Origin: DATEZO01 sp035255485
GTDB lineage: Bacteria; Pseudomonadota; Gammaproteobacteria; Burkholderiales; Burkholderiaceae_D
DNA: 49,779 nt
Direction of reading: 5' to 3'
Assembly: GCA_035255485.1 (NCBI GenBank)
Contig: DATEZO010000184.1
Location: forward strand, 1-49,779
Program-made: the position numbers and the translations under genes
Part shown: positions 34,226 through 42,398 of the stretch, piece by piece
Position numbering within the stretch: the stretch's first letter is position 1
Layout: every line of letters starts with the position of its first letter
Notes under the pieces: model-generated
What the model was told of the DNA's origin: nothing
What the model saw: only the letters and a program-made list of their open reading frames with translations
The model's database searches: none

Positions 34226-35020
34226 TCAGGTTGCCGGCGTCTGGGCAACATATCCCAGTACCTGGGAAATATGATGTGCGGTTTTGACCAAGTCTTCGGT
34301 CCATTCATCCTGCAAGCGATCGGCAGGCGCTGAAATCGACAGGCCGGCGATCATTTTGCCGGTGTCGTCATGAATGCCCGCCGCCATGCAGCGTACGCCC
34401 AGCTCAAGTTCTTCATTGTCGCGCGCATAGCCGTGGGCGCGTACCAAACTGAGTTCGCGCTCCAGTTTGGCCAGGTCGGTAATCGAATTCTTGTTATGGC
34501 CGGCCAGACCGGTGCGGGTTGCATATGCGCGCACCGCTTTCGGCTCCTCCACCGACAGGAACAGTTTGCCGGTAGAGGTCAGATGCAGCGGAGCGCGTCC
34601 GCCAATGGCACGCACCACCTGCATGCCGGAGCGCTCGGAAAACGAGCGATCGATGTACACGATTTCATCGCCTTGCCGCACCGAAAGGTTGATGGTCTGA
34701 TGCGTCTTGCGATGCAGGGCGCGCATGAAATCCAATGCCGCTTCGCGGACATTCAGGCGGCTTTTCACGATATTGCCCAGTTCCAGCAGGCGCATGCCAA
34801 GACGGTAGGAACCGGCCTCCGCCCGATCGACAAAGCGCTTGACCACCATGTCGTTCAGGATGCGATGTGCAGTCGATGGATGCAATCCGGTGACTGCAGA
34901 CAACTCTTTCAGGCTGACCGGATCAGGATAACGGGCCAGCGTATCGAGCAGCGATATCATGCGCTCGATGACCTGAATGGTTATCTTGCTATCTTTGTCT
35001 ATGGGTTGTTCAGTTTTCAT
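34226..35020 (-). CDS. IclR-family transcriptional regulator, probably of lut genes
   Basis: 264 residues with an N-terminal winged helix-turn-helix (SLKELSAVTGLHPSTAHRILNDMV, about residues 33-56) and a C-terminal effector domain (APLHLTSTGKLFLS ... GLSISAPADRL). The frame is open upstream to 35260, but ATG 35020 matches the family start (KTEQPIDKDSKITIQVIERM). The gene is divergent from lutA with 169 bp between them. Such divergence suggests it controls lutAB, perhaps through the palindrome at 35111-35132, but in other bacteria lut is often controlled by GntR-type regulators. Confidence 0.82.
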   Translation of the reverse strand: MKTEQPIDKDSKITIQVIERMISLLDTLARYPDPVSLKELSAVTGLHPSTAHRILNDMVVKRFVDRAEAGSYRLGMRLLELGNIVKSRLNVREAALDFMRALHRKTHQTINLSVRQGDEIVYIDRSFSERSGMQVVRAIGGRAPLHLTSTGKLFLSVEEPKAVRAYATRTGLAGHNKNSITDLAKLERELSLVRAHGYARDNEELELGVRCMAAGIHDDTGKMIAGLSISAPADRLQDEWTEDLVKTAHHISQVLGYVAQTPAT

Positions 35021-35110
35021 AATGGGATTGATGCATTGCAGTATCCTCTTTATACCATAATGTGAAAAAATCAAAAAGATGCGCGAAAAGTTTTGTTTCA
35101 TGTTGCATAA

Positions 35111-35132
35111 ATATTTCACCATGGTCGAATAT
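35111..35132. promoter_or_regulatory. Imperfect palindrome between iclR gene and lutA
   Basis: Arms ATATTTCA and TCGAATAT match at 6 of 8 positions around a CCATGG centre. At 58-79 bp before lutA, it is well placed for an IclR-type dimer or tetramer site. Confidence 0.35.
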
Positions 35133-35189
35133 CCCATTTCCCGCGAGAGCGTCATAATGACGTCTGTCCTTGCATAGAAAGAAGCTCCC

Positions 35190-35927
35190 ATGCGCGTCGG
35201 ATTATTTGTTACATGCCTGGTCGACATGATGCGGCCGGAAATCGGGTTCTCCACACTCAAGCTGCTCGAAGCGGCCGGTTGCGAGGTGGTCGTGCCTGCG
35301 TCGCAAACCTGCTGTGGCCAGCCAGCCTATAGCGGCGGCAATCGCGCCGCGGCGCGCGACCTGGCCGAGAAATTTCTCGATGAATTTGAAAGCTTCGATT
35401 ACGTCGTGGTCCCTTCCGGCTCCTGCGGCGGCACCATCAAGACCCATTACGACGACCTGTTTTCGGCCGATCCGGCGCTGCGCGCGCGCATGCAGCGGCT
35501 GGCGCCGCGCGTATACGAGCTGACCGATTTCCTGCACACGGTGATCAAGCTCGACCGGCTGCCGGCGCCGCAGAACGGCGCTTTCAAGGGCACTGTCGCG
35601 TATCACGATTCTTGCTGCGGCCTGCGCGAACTCGATGTATACGCACAGCCGCGTGCATTGCTGGAACAGGCGCCGGGCGTTACCCTGACCGAGATGAAGG
35701 ATAGTCGCACCTGCTGCGGCTTCGGCGGCACGTTTTCCCTGAAATACGGCGATATTTCCGGTGCGATCGTGGATGAAAAATGCGCCAATATCCACGACAG
35801 CGGCGCGGATGCGGTGGTGCTCGGCGATCTGGGCTGCATGCTGAATATTGAAGGCCGCCTGCGCCGCACCGGCGACAACAAGACGCGCGTGCTGCATGTA
35901 GCGCAAGTGCTGGCGGGAGACGCCTGA
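35190..35927 (+). CDS. lutA: Lactate utilisation iron-sulfur protein A
   Basis: 245 residues with two CCG (cysteine-rich) domains typical of LutA/YkgE: TCCGQPAYSGG with SGSCGG near the start, and DSCCGLREL with SRTCCGFGGTFSLKYG near the end. With LutB and LutC it oxidises L-lactate to pyruvate. Its TGA overlaps the ATG of lutB (TGATG) by one base, showing translational coupling. It begins the lutAB-dgkA cluster and is divergent from the IclR gene. lutC is at 20982 instead of following lutB. Confidence 0.92.
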   Translation: MRVGLFVTCLVDMMRPEIGFSTLKLLEAAGCEVVVPASQTCCGQPAYSGGNRAAARDLAEKFLDEFESFDYVVVPSGSCGGTIKTHYDDLFSADPALRARMQRLAPRVYELTDFLHTVIKLDRLPAPQNGAFKGTVAYHDSCCGLRELDVYAQPRALLEQAPGVTLTEMKDSRTCCGFGGTFSLKYGDISGAIVDEKCANIHDSGADAVVLGDLGCMLNIEGRLRRTGDNKTRVLHVAQVLAGDA

Positions 35928-37336
35928 TGCAAGTCCAGTCGATGCACTTCAAGGCGCGTGCCGGCCAGAAGCTGGCGGATCAGCGCCTGCAGAAAAACCT
36001 GAAAAAGCTGGCGACCAAGTTTGTCACCGGGCGGGCCTCCGCGATCACCGAGCTGGACGATTTCGAAGGCACGCGCGATGCCGCCAAGGATCGCCGCATG
36101 CGCGCAATCGAAAACCTCGATGTCTGGCTGGAGACCTTCGAGAAGGAAGCAACGCGGCGCGGAGCGACCGTCCTGTATGCGGAAAGCGCTGAAGATGCGT
36201 CGCGACTGGTGGTTGAGATCGCGCAGAAGCACGGCGTCAGAAAAGCCATCAAGACCAAGTCGATGGTGTCGGAGGAAATGGCCTTGAACCACGCGCTGGA
36301 ACAGGCCGGCATTCAGCCGATCGAAACCGACCTCGGCGAATACATCCTGCAGATCAACGGCAATGAAGCGCCGTCGCACATCATCGCGCCGGTAGTGCAC
36401 AAGGACAAGGAAGAGATTTCCGACTTGTTCGCCCGCGTGCATAACAGGCCGCGCCTGACCGACATCCCGGCCATGACGCGCGAAGCGCGCGAAGTGCTGC
36501 GGCCGCAATTCCTGTCAGCCGACATGGGCATCACCGGCGGCAACTTCGTGATTGCCGAAACCGGTTCGGTCGCGATCGTCACTAACGAAGGCAACGAGGG
36601 CATGTGCACCATTCTGCCGCCCAAGGTGCATGTCGTCGTCACCGGCATCGAAAAGGTGCTGCCGACGCTGGAAGACCTTGCAACCGTGATGCGCCTGCTG
36701 CCGCGCTCGGCAACCGGCCAGTCGATTTCCAATTATTTTTCCCTGCTGACCGGCCCGCGCGCGAAAGGCGAGCAGGATGGTCCGGAGCATATGTATTTCG
36801 TGCTGGTCGATGGCGGGCGCAGCGGCCTGGTCGGCACCGAATTCGAGGACATGCTGCGCTGTATCCGCTGCGGCGCCTGCATGAACCATTGTCCGGTGTA
36901 CCAGAAGATCGGCGGCCACAGTTATGGCTGGGTCTATCCGGGGCCGATGGGCAGCGTGCTCACGCCTGCCTATGTCGGCCTGGAAAACGCGCTTGATCTG
37001 CCCCAGGCATCCACCTTGTGCGGAGAATGCCATGTGGTCTGTCCGGTCAAGATTCCCCTACCCGATTTGCTGCGCAAGCTGCGCGAAAAACAGTTCGAGG
37101 CGCAATTGCGGCCGGGCGTGGAGTACGCCGGATTCGCGGTCTGGGCATATTTCGCAAAACGACCGCGATTGTACCGATTGGCGACCAGGATCGGCGTGCG
37201 GGTGCTGAAGCTGATGGGCGGCCGCAGGAAATCGATTTCGACACTGCCGTTCGTGCACGGCTGGAGCGATAATCGCGAGATGCCCGCGCCGTCCGGCAAG
37301 ACTTTCCTTGAACAATACCAGCAACGGCAGCGCTAA
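35927..37336 (+). CDS. lutB: Lactate utilisation iron-sulfur protein B
   Basis: 469 residues. The N-terminal LUD-type half has ITGGNFVIAETGSVAIVTNEGNEG, and the C-terminal ferredoxin part has CIRCGACMNHCPVYQKIGG and then CGECHVVCPVKIPLPDLLRK. It is the electron-accepting subunit of the LutABC complex, which links lactate oxidation to the respiratory chain. Starts with a one-base overlap on lutA and is followed by dgkA after 6 bp. The last residues after the clusters form a conserved tail. Confidence 0.93.
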   Translation: MQVQSMHFKARAGQKLADQRLQKNLKKLATKFVTGRASAITELDDFEGTRDAAKDRRMRAIENLDVWLETFEKEATRRGATVLYAESAEDASRLVVEIAQKHGVRKAIKTKSMVSEEMALNHALEQAGIQPIETDLGEYILQINGNEAPSHIIAPVVHKDKEEISDLFARVHNRPRLTDIPAMTREAREVLRPQFLSADMGITGGNFVIAETGSVAIVTNEGNEGMCTILPPKVHVVVTGIEKVLPTLEDLATVMRLLPRSATGQSISNYFSLLTGPRAKGEQDGPEHMYFVLVDGGRSGLVGTEFEDMLRCIRCGACMNHCPVYQKIGGHSYGWVYPGPMGSVLTPAYVGLENALDLPQASTLCGECHVVCPVKIPLPDLLRKLREKQFEAQLRPGVEYAGFAVWAYFAKRPRLYRLATRIGVRVLKLMGGRRKSISTLPFVHGWSDNREMPAPSGKTFLEQYQQRQR

Positions 37337-37342
37337 AGCGGC

Positions 37343-37744
37343 ATGAGCGATAACGAACAGTCGCGAACCAGCGAATTCAAGAGCAAAAGCGGCGTGGACA
37401 GGATTTTCGCTGCTTTTTTCTATTCCATGGATGGCTTGCGATCCGCCTGGAAGACAGAGCACGCCTTTCGCCAGGAATTGATGCTGGCGGTTCCTGCGAC
37501 TGTCATTGCCTTGCTGCTGCCGGTCCCGGCATTGCAGAAGCTGGCGCTGATCGGCGTGCTGATCCTGCTGCTGATCGTCGAACTGCTCAATTCTGCGATC
37601 GAAGCGGCGGTCGATCGCGTATCGCTGGAGCGGCATCCGCTGTCGAAGAACGCCAAGGACTTCGGCAGTGCGGCGGTATTTCTCGCATTGCTGCTGGCGG
37701 GGGCGACCTGGACGATAATTGTACTGTCGTTATTCATGGGCTGA
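37343..37744 (+). CDS. dgkA: Diacylglycerol kinase (integral membrane)
   Basis: 133 residues with three membrane helices and the DgkA signature ELLNSAIEAAVDR, followed by HPLSKNAKDFGSAAVFLALLL. It phosphorylates diacylglycerol to phosphatidic acid during turnover of membrane-derived lipids. The N-terminal about 20 residues are longer and polar. It follows lutB by 6 bp, so it is probably in the same transcript, although no functional link to lactate is evident. Its last 11 bp overlap the 3' end of the convergent cystathionine gamma-lyase gene, so there is no room for a terminator. Confidence 0.9.
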   Translation: MSDNEQSRTSEFKSKSGVDRIFAAFFYSMDGLRSAWKTEHAFRQELMLAVPATVIALLLPVPALQKLALIGVLILLLIVELLNSAIEAAVDRVSLERHPLSKNAKDFGSAAVFLALLLAGATWTIIVLSLFMG

Positions 37745-38975
37745 CCGCTGCCGTCCCATCCAGCGCATGGCGTAAATCGCTCTTCAGATCCTCAATATCT
37801 TCGACGCCGACCGATAATCGCACCAGTGAATCGCCGATGCCCAGCGCAGCCCGCTGCACGGCGGGAATAGTGGCATGCGTCATGATGGCGGGATGTTCGA
37901 TCAGGCTTTCGACGCCGCCCAGGCTTTCCGCCAGGGAAAAAATCTCGCAACGTTCCAGGAAGCGTCGCGTGCCGGCCAGGTCGGCCTTCAGTTCCATTGA
38001 AATGATGCCGCCGAATCCATCCATCTGCCTGCGTGCCAGTTCATGCTGGGGATGCGAACGCAAACCGGGGTAGTGGACGCGCGCCACTTCAGGCTGGCTT
38101 TCCAGCCAGTGCGCAAGTTCGAGTGCGTTTTCGCAATGCCGTTCGACCCGCAGCGCCAGGGTCTTGATGCCGCGTAGCGCAAGAAAGCTGTCGAACGGCC
38201 CGGCGATTGCGCCTACCGCATTCTGCAGGAAGGCAAGCTGCTCGCACCATTGCCTCTGGCGCGCTTCCTTGCCGGCGACGGCGATGCCGCCGATGATGTC
38301 GGAATGGCCGTTCAGATATTTGGTCATCGAATGCACCACGATGTCGAATCCGGATTCGAGCGGGCGCTGCACGCGCGGGCTGGCAAAGGTATTGTCGGCG
38401 ACCGCGATCACGCCGCGCTGGCGGCAGATGTCGCCGATGGCCTGCAGGTCGGCCAGCTTCAGCATGGGGTTGGTAGGCGTTTCTACCCACACCATGCGGG
38501 TGTCGGGGCGCAATGCGGCGATCAGCTTTTGCGGGTCGGCCAGATCGATGAAGCTGAACGACAGCCCGGCACTGCGCTTGCGCACGCGTTCGAACAGGCG
38601 ATAGGTTCCGCCGTACAGATCATCGCCGGCGACGATGTGCGCGCCGGCGTCGACCAGCTCCAGCACGGTGGCGATGGCCGCCAGCCCCGATGCGAAGGCG
38701 AAGGCTTGCGCGCCGCTTTCCAGGTCGGCGACGCAGCGCTCCAGCGCCCAGCGCGTCGGATTATGCGAGCGGCCGTAATCAAGTCCTTTATGCACGCCGG
38801 GGCTTTGCTGCACATAGGTCGAGGTGGCATAGATCGGCGGCATGATGGCGCCGGTGGAGGGGTCGGGCGACTGGCCGGCATGGATCACGCGTGTCGCAAA
38901 ATGGGTACGCGGCTTCTTGCCGTGTCCACTGTCGCCGCCAGTCGGTGCATGGGTGGTACTAACCGATTGGTTCAT
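37734..38975 (-). CDS. Cystathionine gamma-lyase/synthase-type PLP enzyme
   Basis: 413 residues of the Cys/Met PLP family. The internal aldimine lysine is K219 in HSMTKYLNGHSD, and GLDYGRSHNPTRWALE near residue 64 is the Tyr/Arg substrate-site motif. Its ATG overlaps the CBS stop by four bases (ATGA), so the two genes are coupled. With CBS upstream, a reverse transsulfuration role is most likely: CBS makes cystathionine from homocysteine and serine, and this lyase releases cysteine. Gamma-synthase and methionine gamma-lyase are alternatives; operon context favours the lyase. Confidence 0.88.
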   Translation of the reverse strand: MNQSVSTTHAPTGGDSGHGKKPRTHFATRVIHAGQSPDPSTGAIMPPIYATSTYVQQSPGVHKGLDYGRSHNPTRWALERCVADLESGAQAFAFASGLAAIATVLELVDAGAHIVAGDDLYGGTYRLFERVRKRSAGLSFSFIDLADPQKLIAALRPDTRMVWVETPTNPMLKLADLQAIGDICRQRGVIAVADNTFASPRVQRPLESGFDIVVHSMTKYLNGHSDIIGGIAVAGKEARQRQWCEQLAFLQNAVGAIAGPFDSFLALRGIKTLALRVERHCENALELAHWLESQPEVARVHYPGLRSHPQHELARRQMDGFGGIISMELKADLAGTRRFLERCEIFSLAESLGGVESLIEHPAIMTHATIPAVQRAALGIGDSLVRLSVGVEDIEDLKSDLRHALDGTAAVSP

Positions 38976-40348
38976 GATAAGGTCCTGCGCAAATGGTTGA
39001 GAAGATCGAAGCGCGTGATCAAGCCATAAAAATGGTCGTCATCGGCGATGATCGCCACCAGGCCGCGATCGAGGATTTCGCGCAATGCGTGCAGGCCGGC
39101 ATGCGGCGACAGCGTTTCAATGGCACCCGTCATGGTGGTGCGCACCGGCGCCTTGAAGTGGGCCGCGTCGGCGGTGACCTTCAGCAGCAGGTCCGACTCG
39201 TCGATGATGCCGACGATGGACTCGCTGTCGATCACCGGCAGTTGCGAGATGTCGGCATTGCGCATACGGCTGAACGCCGTGACCAGCGTATCGTCCGGGG
39301 TCACGCTGATGACGCTGCCCTCTTCAAACCTGCGTCCGATGATGTCGCGCAGGTCGCCGAACGATGTGCGCTTGAGCAATCCCTGATCGATCATCCAGTT
39401 GTCGTTATACATCTTCGACAGATAGCGCGTGCCGGTGTCGCAGACAAACGTGACCACGCGTTTCGGCGCTGTCTGCTCGCGGCAATAGCGCAGCGCGGCG
39501 GCCAGCAACGTACCGGTCGACGAGCCACCCAGAATGCCCTCGGTGCGCACCAGCTCGCGCGCGGTACGAAAGCTTTCCTCGTCGCTGATGCTGTACGCAT
39601 GCCCGACACCGGACAGGTCGGCAATGGCAGGTACGAAATCTTCGCCGATACCCTCCACGGCCCAGGCGCCGCTGGTCTCGGATATCTTGCCGGTTTTGAC
39701 GTACTCGGCCAGGATCGATCCTTCCGGGTCGGCCAGTACAAATTCCAGTTCGGGTTGCACGGTGCGGAAGAACCGTGTCAGGCCGGTCAGCGTCCCGGAC
39801 GAGCCGACACCGCACACGATCGTATCGAGTTCATGGCCGGTCTGCGCCCAGATCTCGGGTCCGGTGGTGCGTTCATGCGCAAGTGGATTATTGGGGTTGT
39901 TGAATTGATCGATATAAACCGCTCCCGGCAACGTGCGCGCGAGTCGCGCTGCATAGTCCTGGTAATACGCGGGGTGTCCCTTTCCGACATCCGAACGCGT
40001 GATATGAATATCGGCGCCGAGCGCTTTCAGATGCAGGATTTTTTCGGTCGACATCTTGTCGGGCACGACCAGTACGACGTGATAATTCTTCGCCTGCGCC
40101 ACCAGTGCGAGACCGAGACCGGTATTGCCGGCGGTAGCCTCGACCACGGTGCCGCCGGGCTGCAGGCGGCCTTCCTGCTCGGCTGCTTCGATCATCGCGA
40201 GACCGATGCGGTCCTTGATGGAGCCGCCGGGATTGCACGATTCAAGCTTCAGGAACAGGCGGCAGCAGCCGGTATCGAGACGGGTGACTTCGATGAGGGG
40301 CGTGTTTCCGATCAAACCGAGAATGGCCGGGCGGGCTGATGGGTTCAT
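38972..40348 (-). CDS. Cystathionine beta-synthase with two CBS domains
   Basis: 458 residues. The N-terminal PLP domain carries K45 in GGSIKDR and the serine/phosphate motifs TAGNTGLGLA and GVGSSGTLTG. The C-terminal 110 residues hold two CBS motifs (VTPDDTLVTAFSRM and LSPHAGLHALREI). There is no N-terminal haem domain, as expected for bacterial forms. Start ATG 40348 was preferred because GGAG lies eight bases upstream and the residues NPSARPAILGLIGNTPLIEV match the family; the frame runs upstream to 40384. It forms a coupled pair with the lyase gene. Confidence 0.9.
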   Translation of the reverse strand: MNPSARPAILGLIGNTPLIEVTRLDTGCCRLFLKLESCNPGGSIKDRIGLAMIEAAEQEGRLQPGGTVVEATAGNTGLGLALVAQAKNYHVVLVVPDKMSTEKILHLKALGADIHITRSDVGKGHPAYYQDYAARLARTLPGAVYIDQFNNPNNPLAHERTTGPEIWAQTGHELDTIVCGVGSSGTLTGLTRFFRTVQPELEFVLADPEGSILAEYVKTGKISETSGAWAVEGIGEDFVPAIADLSGVGHAYSISDEESFRTARELVRTEGILGGSSTGTLLAAALRYCREQTAPKRVVTFVCDTGTRYLSKMYNDNWMIDQGLLKRTSFGDLRDIIGRRFEEGSVISVTPDDTLVTAFSRMRNADISQLPVIDSESIVGIIDESDLLLKVTADAAHFKAPVRTTMTGAIETLSPHAGLHALREILDRGLVAIIADDDHFYGLITRFDLLNHLRRTLS

Positions 40349-40600
40349 GACGGATTCTCCAGTGCGCGAACTTGACGATGTCAAACGCTGAACCGGATCG
40401 CAACGCTTGCACCTGCCGCGCAGACGATCCGATTCGCCCGTGTGGACGATGATTCATCGCTGGAAGTATGGTACGGCCCACATCACGGTTGACATCCGAC
40501 ATTGATCAAGGTTTGCGCGCCATTGCCGAAATGCATTGTCCGCCGGTCCCTGTCATGGGGCGACCGATGCGCCCCGGAGCGTGGGCCGAAGCTGTTTGCG

Positions 40601-42001
40601 TCAGCCAAAAAAGCTGGCTAACCAGATGGCGTCGATCAGCGCCAGCGGCAATGCATAGATGGCGAAAGCCAGTAGTCGACGCAACGATGGTTTCGGCACC
40701 AGCAATTTCCAGCCGAGCCAGGCCGAGAAACCGGTGCCGAGGATCATGAGAATAATGCGCACGTCCGGCACCCAGTCCAGCGCGATCCGTTCCGCTTTCA
40801 GGTGCGACAGGGTCAGCATCGACAACCCGAGGAAAATTCCCATGCCGGCCAGCGGCACCAGCGCCAGCGACAGGCGCTGCCACGATAGCTGCGGATTGCC
40901 AGCCACGCGCGCCGCCGCACGCACTGCCGTCAGCAGCGCTACACCGAGCGCACCGCCGCCGCCGAGCACGTAAGCCAGGATGCAGAGCCCGTCGAGCCAG
41001 CTGAATACGTCATGTGCTGCCGGGTAGTGCGTAAGCAGCCACCAAGGCGCGTTATCCTGCAACAGCAAAAATGCATCGCGGTCGATCAGCCAGTTTGCCG
41101 CCGCGGTTTTCAATTGCACGAACCAGGCGCTGGACGACCACAAGAAGGCTGCGGTTGCGATTCCCATGACACCCACCATCAGCGTCAGCGCTTCTTCCGT
41201 TTTGACATCCTGGTTGCGGCTGGCAAGGATTTCCTGTGCGGGTGAACGCGCCGCGAGTTGCACCGCGCCGCGATAATCGCTGCAACGGCCGCACGAGTGA
41301 CAGGCGGAGGCGCTTTTCATGTGCTTGATATCGATCAGCGGTGCGCAGTTCACCATCGGCTGCCGTCCGGCATGGCGTTTCCAGGCTTCTTCGTTGACGC
41401 GGAAGTGGACCGGCGCGATTTTGGCGAGCAGGCCAAACACGCCGTTGGCCGGACACAGGTAACGGCACCAGACGCGCGAGCCTTTGCCATATACCAGGCC
41501 GACGGCGACTGCGGCCACCGATGAGCCGCCCAGCACCAGCAAGGCTGCTTCCGGGTATTCATAGACACTGACCAGCTGGCCGTAAACAGTCGTGCAGACG
41601 AAGGCGATGAAAGGCCAGCCGCTCCAGCGAATCCAGCGCGGAATCGCGCGCCCCAGTCCGTGGCGACTGGCGAATTCGGTCATTGCACCCTCCGGGCAGA
41701 ACACTCCGCACCAGACGCGCCCGAGCAGCATGGTGCTGAGCATGACGAAGGGCCACCAGATGCCCCAGAACAGGAATTGCGCAAACAAGCGCAGATTATC
41801 GTAGAGATGCGCGTCTTCCGACGGGATCGGCATGAATGCCGGCACGATCAGCAAAAACAGGTAAAACAGCACGACTGTCCATTGCATGCCGAGAATGACA
41901 CGTCGATGACGCTGCATCGCATGGCCGATTCTGGCCAGCAGACCGGCGCTGGATGGTTGCCGGATACCAGGTTCGATCGCCAGTGGAATAATGCGTGCCA
42001 T
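40601..42001 (-). CDS. Membrane polyferredoxin, FtrD-like (iron operon)
   Basis: 466 residues with several membrane helices and iron-sulfur motifs: RVWCGVFCPEGAMTE, RVWCRYLCPANGVFGLLAK and later ACHSCGRCSDYRGAVQL. It resembles FtrD/NapH/CcoG-type proteins that carry electrons across the membrane. It is the last gene of the Fur-box operon after P19, porin and cupredoxin. In Bordetella and Brucella the FtrABCD set takes up ferrous iron: FtrA (P19), FtrB (cupredoxin), FtrC (FTR1 permease), FtrD (this type). A redox role in iron handling is therefore inferred. No FTR1 gene is present in this operon. Confidence 0.8.
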   Translation of the reverse strand: MARIIPLAIEPGIRQPSSAGLLARIGHAMQRHRRVILGMQWTVVLFYLFLLIVPAFMPIPSEDAHLYDNLRLFAQFLFWGIWWPFVMLSTMLLGRVWCGVFCPEGAMTEFASRHGLGRAIPRWIRWSGWPFIAFVCTTVYGQLVSVYEYPEAALLVLGGSSVAAVAVGLVYGKGSRVWCRYLCPANGVFGLLAKIAPVHFRVNEEAWKRHAGRQPMVNCAPLIDIKHMKSASACHSCGRCSDYRGAVQLAARSPAQEILASRNQDVKTEEALTLMVGVMGIATAAFLWSSSAWFVQLKTAAANWLIDRDAFLLLQDNAPWWLLTHYPAAHDVFSWLDGLCILAYVLGGGGALGVALLTAVRAAARVAGNPQLSWQRLSLALVPLAGMGIFLGLSMLTLSHLKAERIALDWVPDVRIILMILGTGFSAWLGWKLLVPKPSLRRLLAFAIYALPLALIDAIWLASFFG

Positions 42002-42045
42002 GCGCTTGCCTCAGTCTGTGGTTAATGTTGCTACGCAGGAAAAAG

Positions 42046-42390
42046 TTACTTCGCAACCATGCGTCCCTGTGCGGTTTTCGGATGAAATTCGCCGAAGAAC
42101 TTGTATGTCCCCGGCTTGAGCGGCTGGAAAATCAGAAAACTCGATGCGCCGGGCGCAAGCACTTTTTCCTTTTGCAGGTCGGCGCTCTCGAATTCTTCCG
42201 CACCCGGTCCTTCATTCTTGATCAGCAGCCGGAACTTGGTGTTGGCCGGCACTTCCAGGTTTTCAGGAATGAAATGTCCATCGCGGATAACCAGATTGAA
42301 GGACGGCATATCGGCAGCGAACAGAGGCGTCGCCATGAAGGCCAGCGCTGCAATCAGGCCGGCGAGGGAAGAGCGGATGGAGATTGTCAT
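42046..42390 (-). CDS. Periplasmic cupredoxin-like protein (FtrB-like)
   Basis: 114 residues from the ATG at 42388-42390. A signal peptide is followed by a cupredoxin beta-barrel: VIRDGHFIPENLEVPAN, then EGPGAEEFESADL and GEFHPKTAQGRMV. The usual blue-copper Cys is missing; Glu, His and Met residues remain, as in FtrB-type proteins proposed to oxidise or bind iron. An upstream in-frame TTG at 42402 is possible, but GAGG lies just before the ATG, so the shorter start is preferred. It sits 8 bp after the porin stop. Confidence 0.82.
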   Translation of the reverse strand: MTISIRSSLAGLIAALAFMATPLFAADMPSFNLVIRDGHFIPENLEVPANTKFRLLIKNEGPGAEEFESADLQKEKVLAPGASSFLIFQPLKPGTYKFFGEFHPKTAQGRMVAK

Positions 42391-42398
42391 GAGGAACC

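Noticed and set aside
38993..40339. 448-residue plus-strand frame opposite the CBS gene
   Set aside because: Composition is typical of an antisense shadow and the minus-strand protein has clear PLP and CBS motifs.
40349..40600. SAH or SAM riboswitch upstream of the CBS gene
   Set aside because: No conserved core or convincing pseudoknot pattern could be traced in the 250 bp leader.
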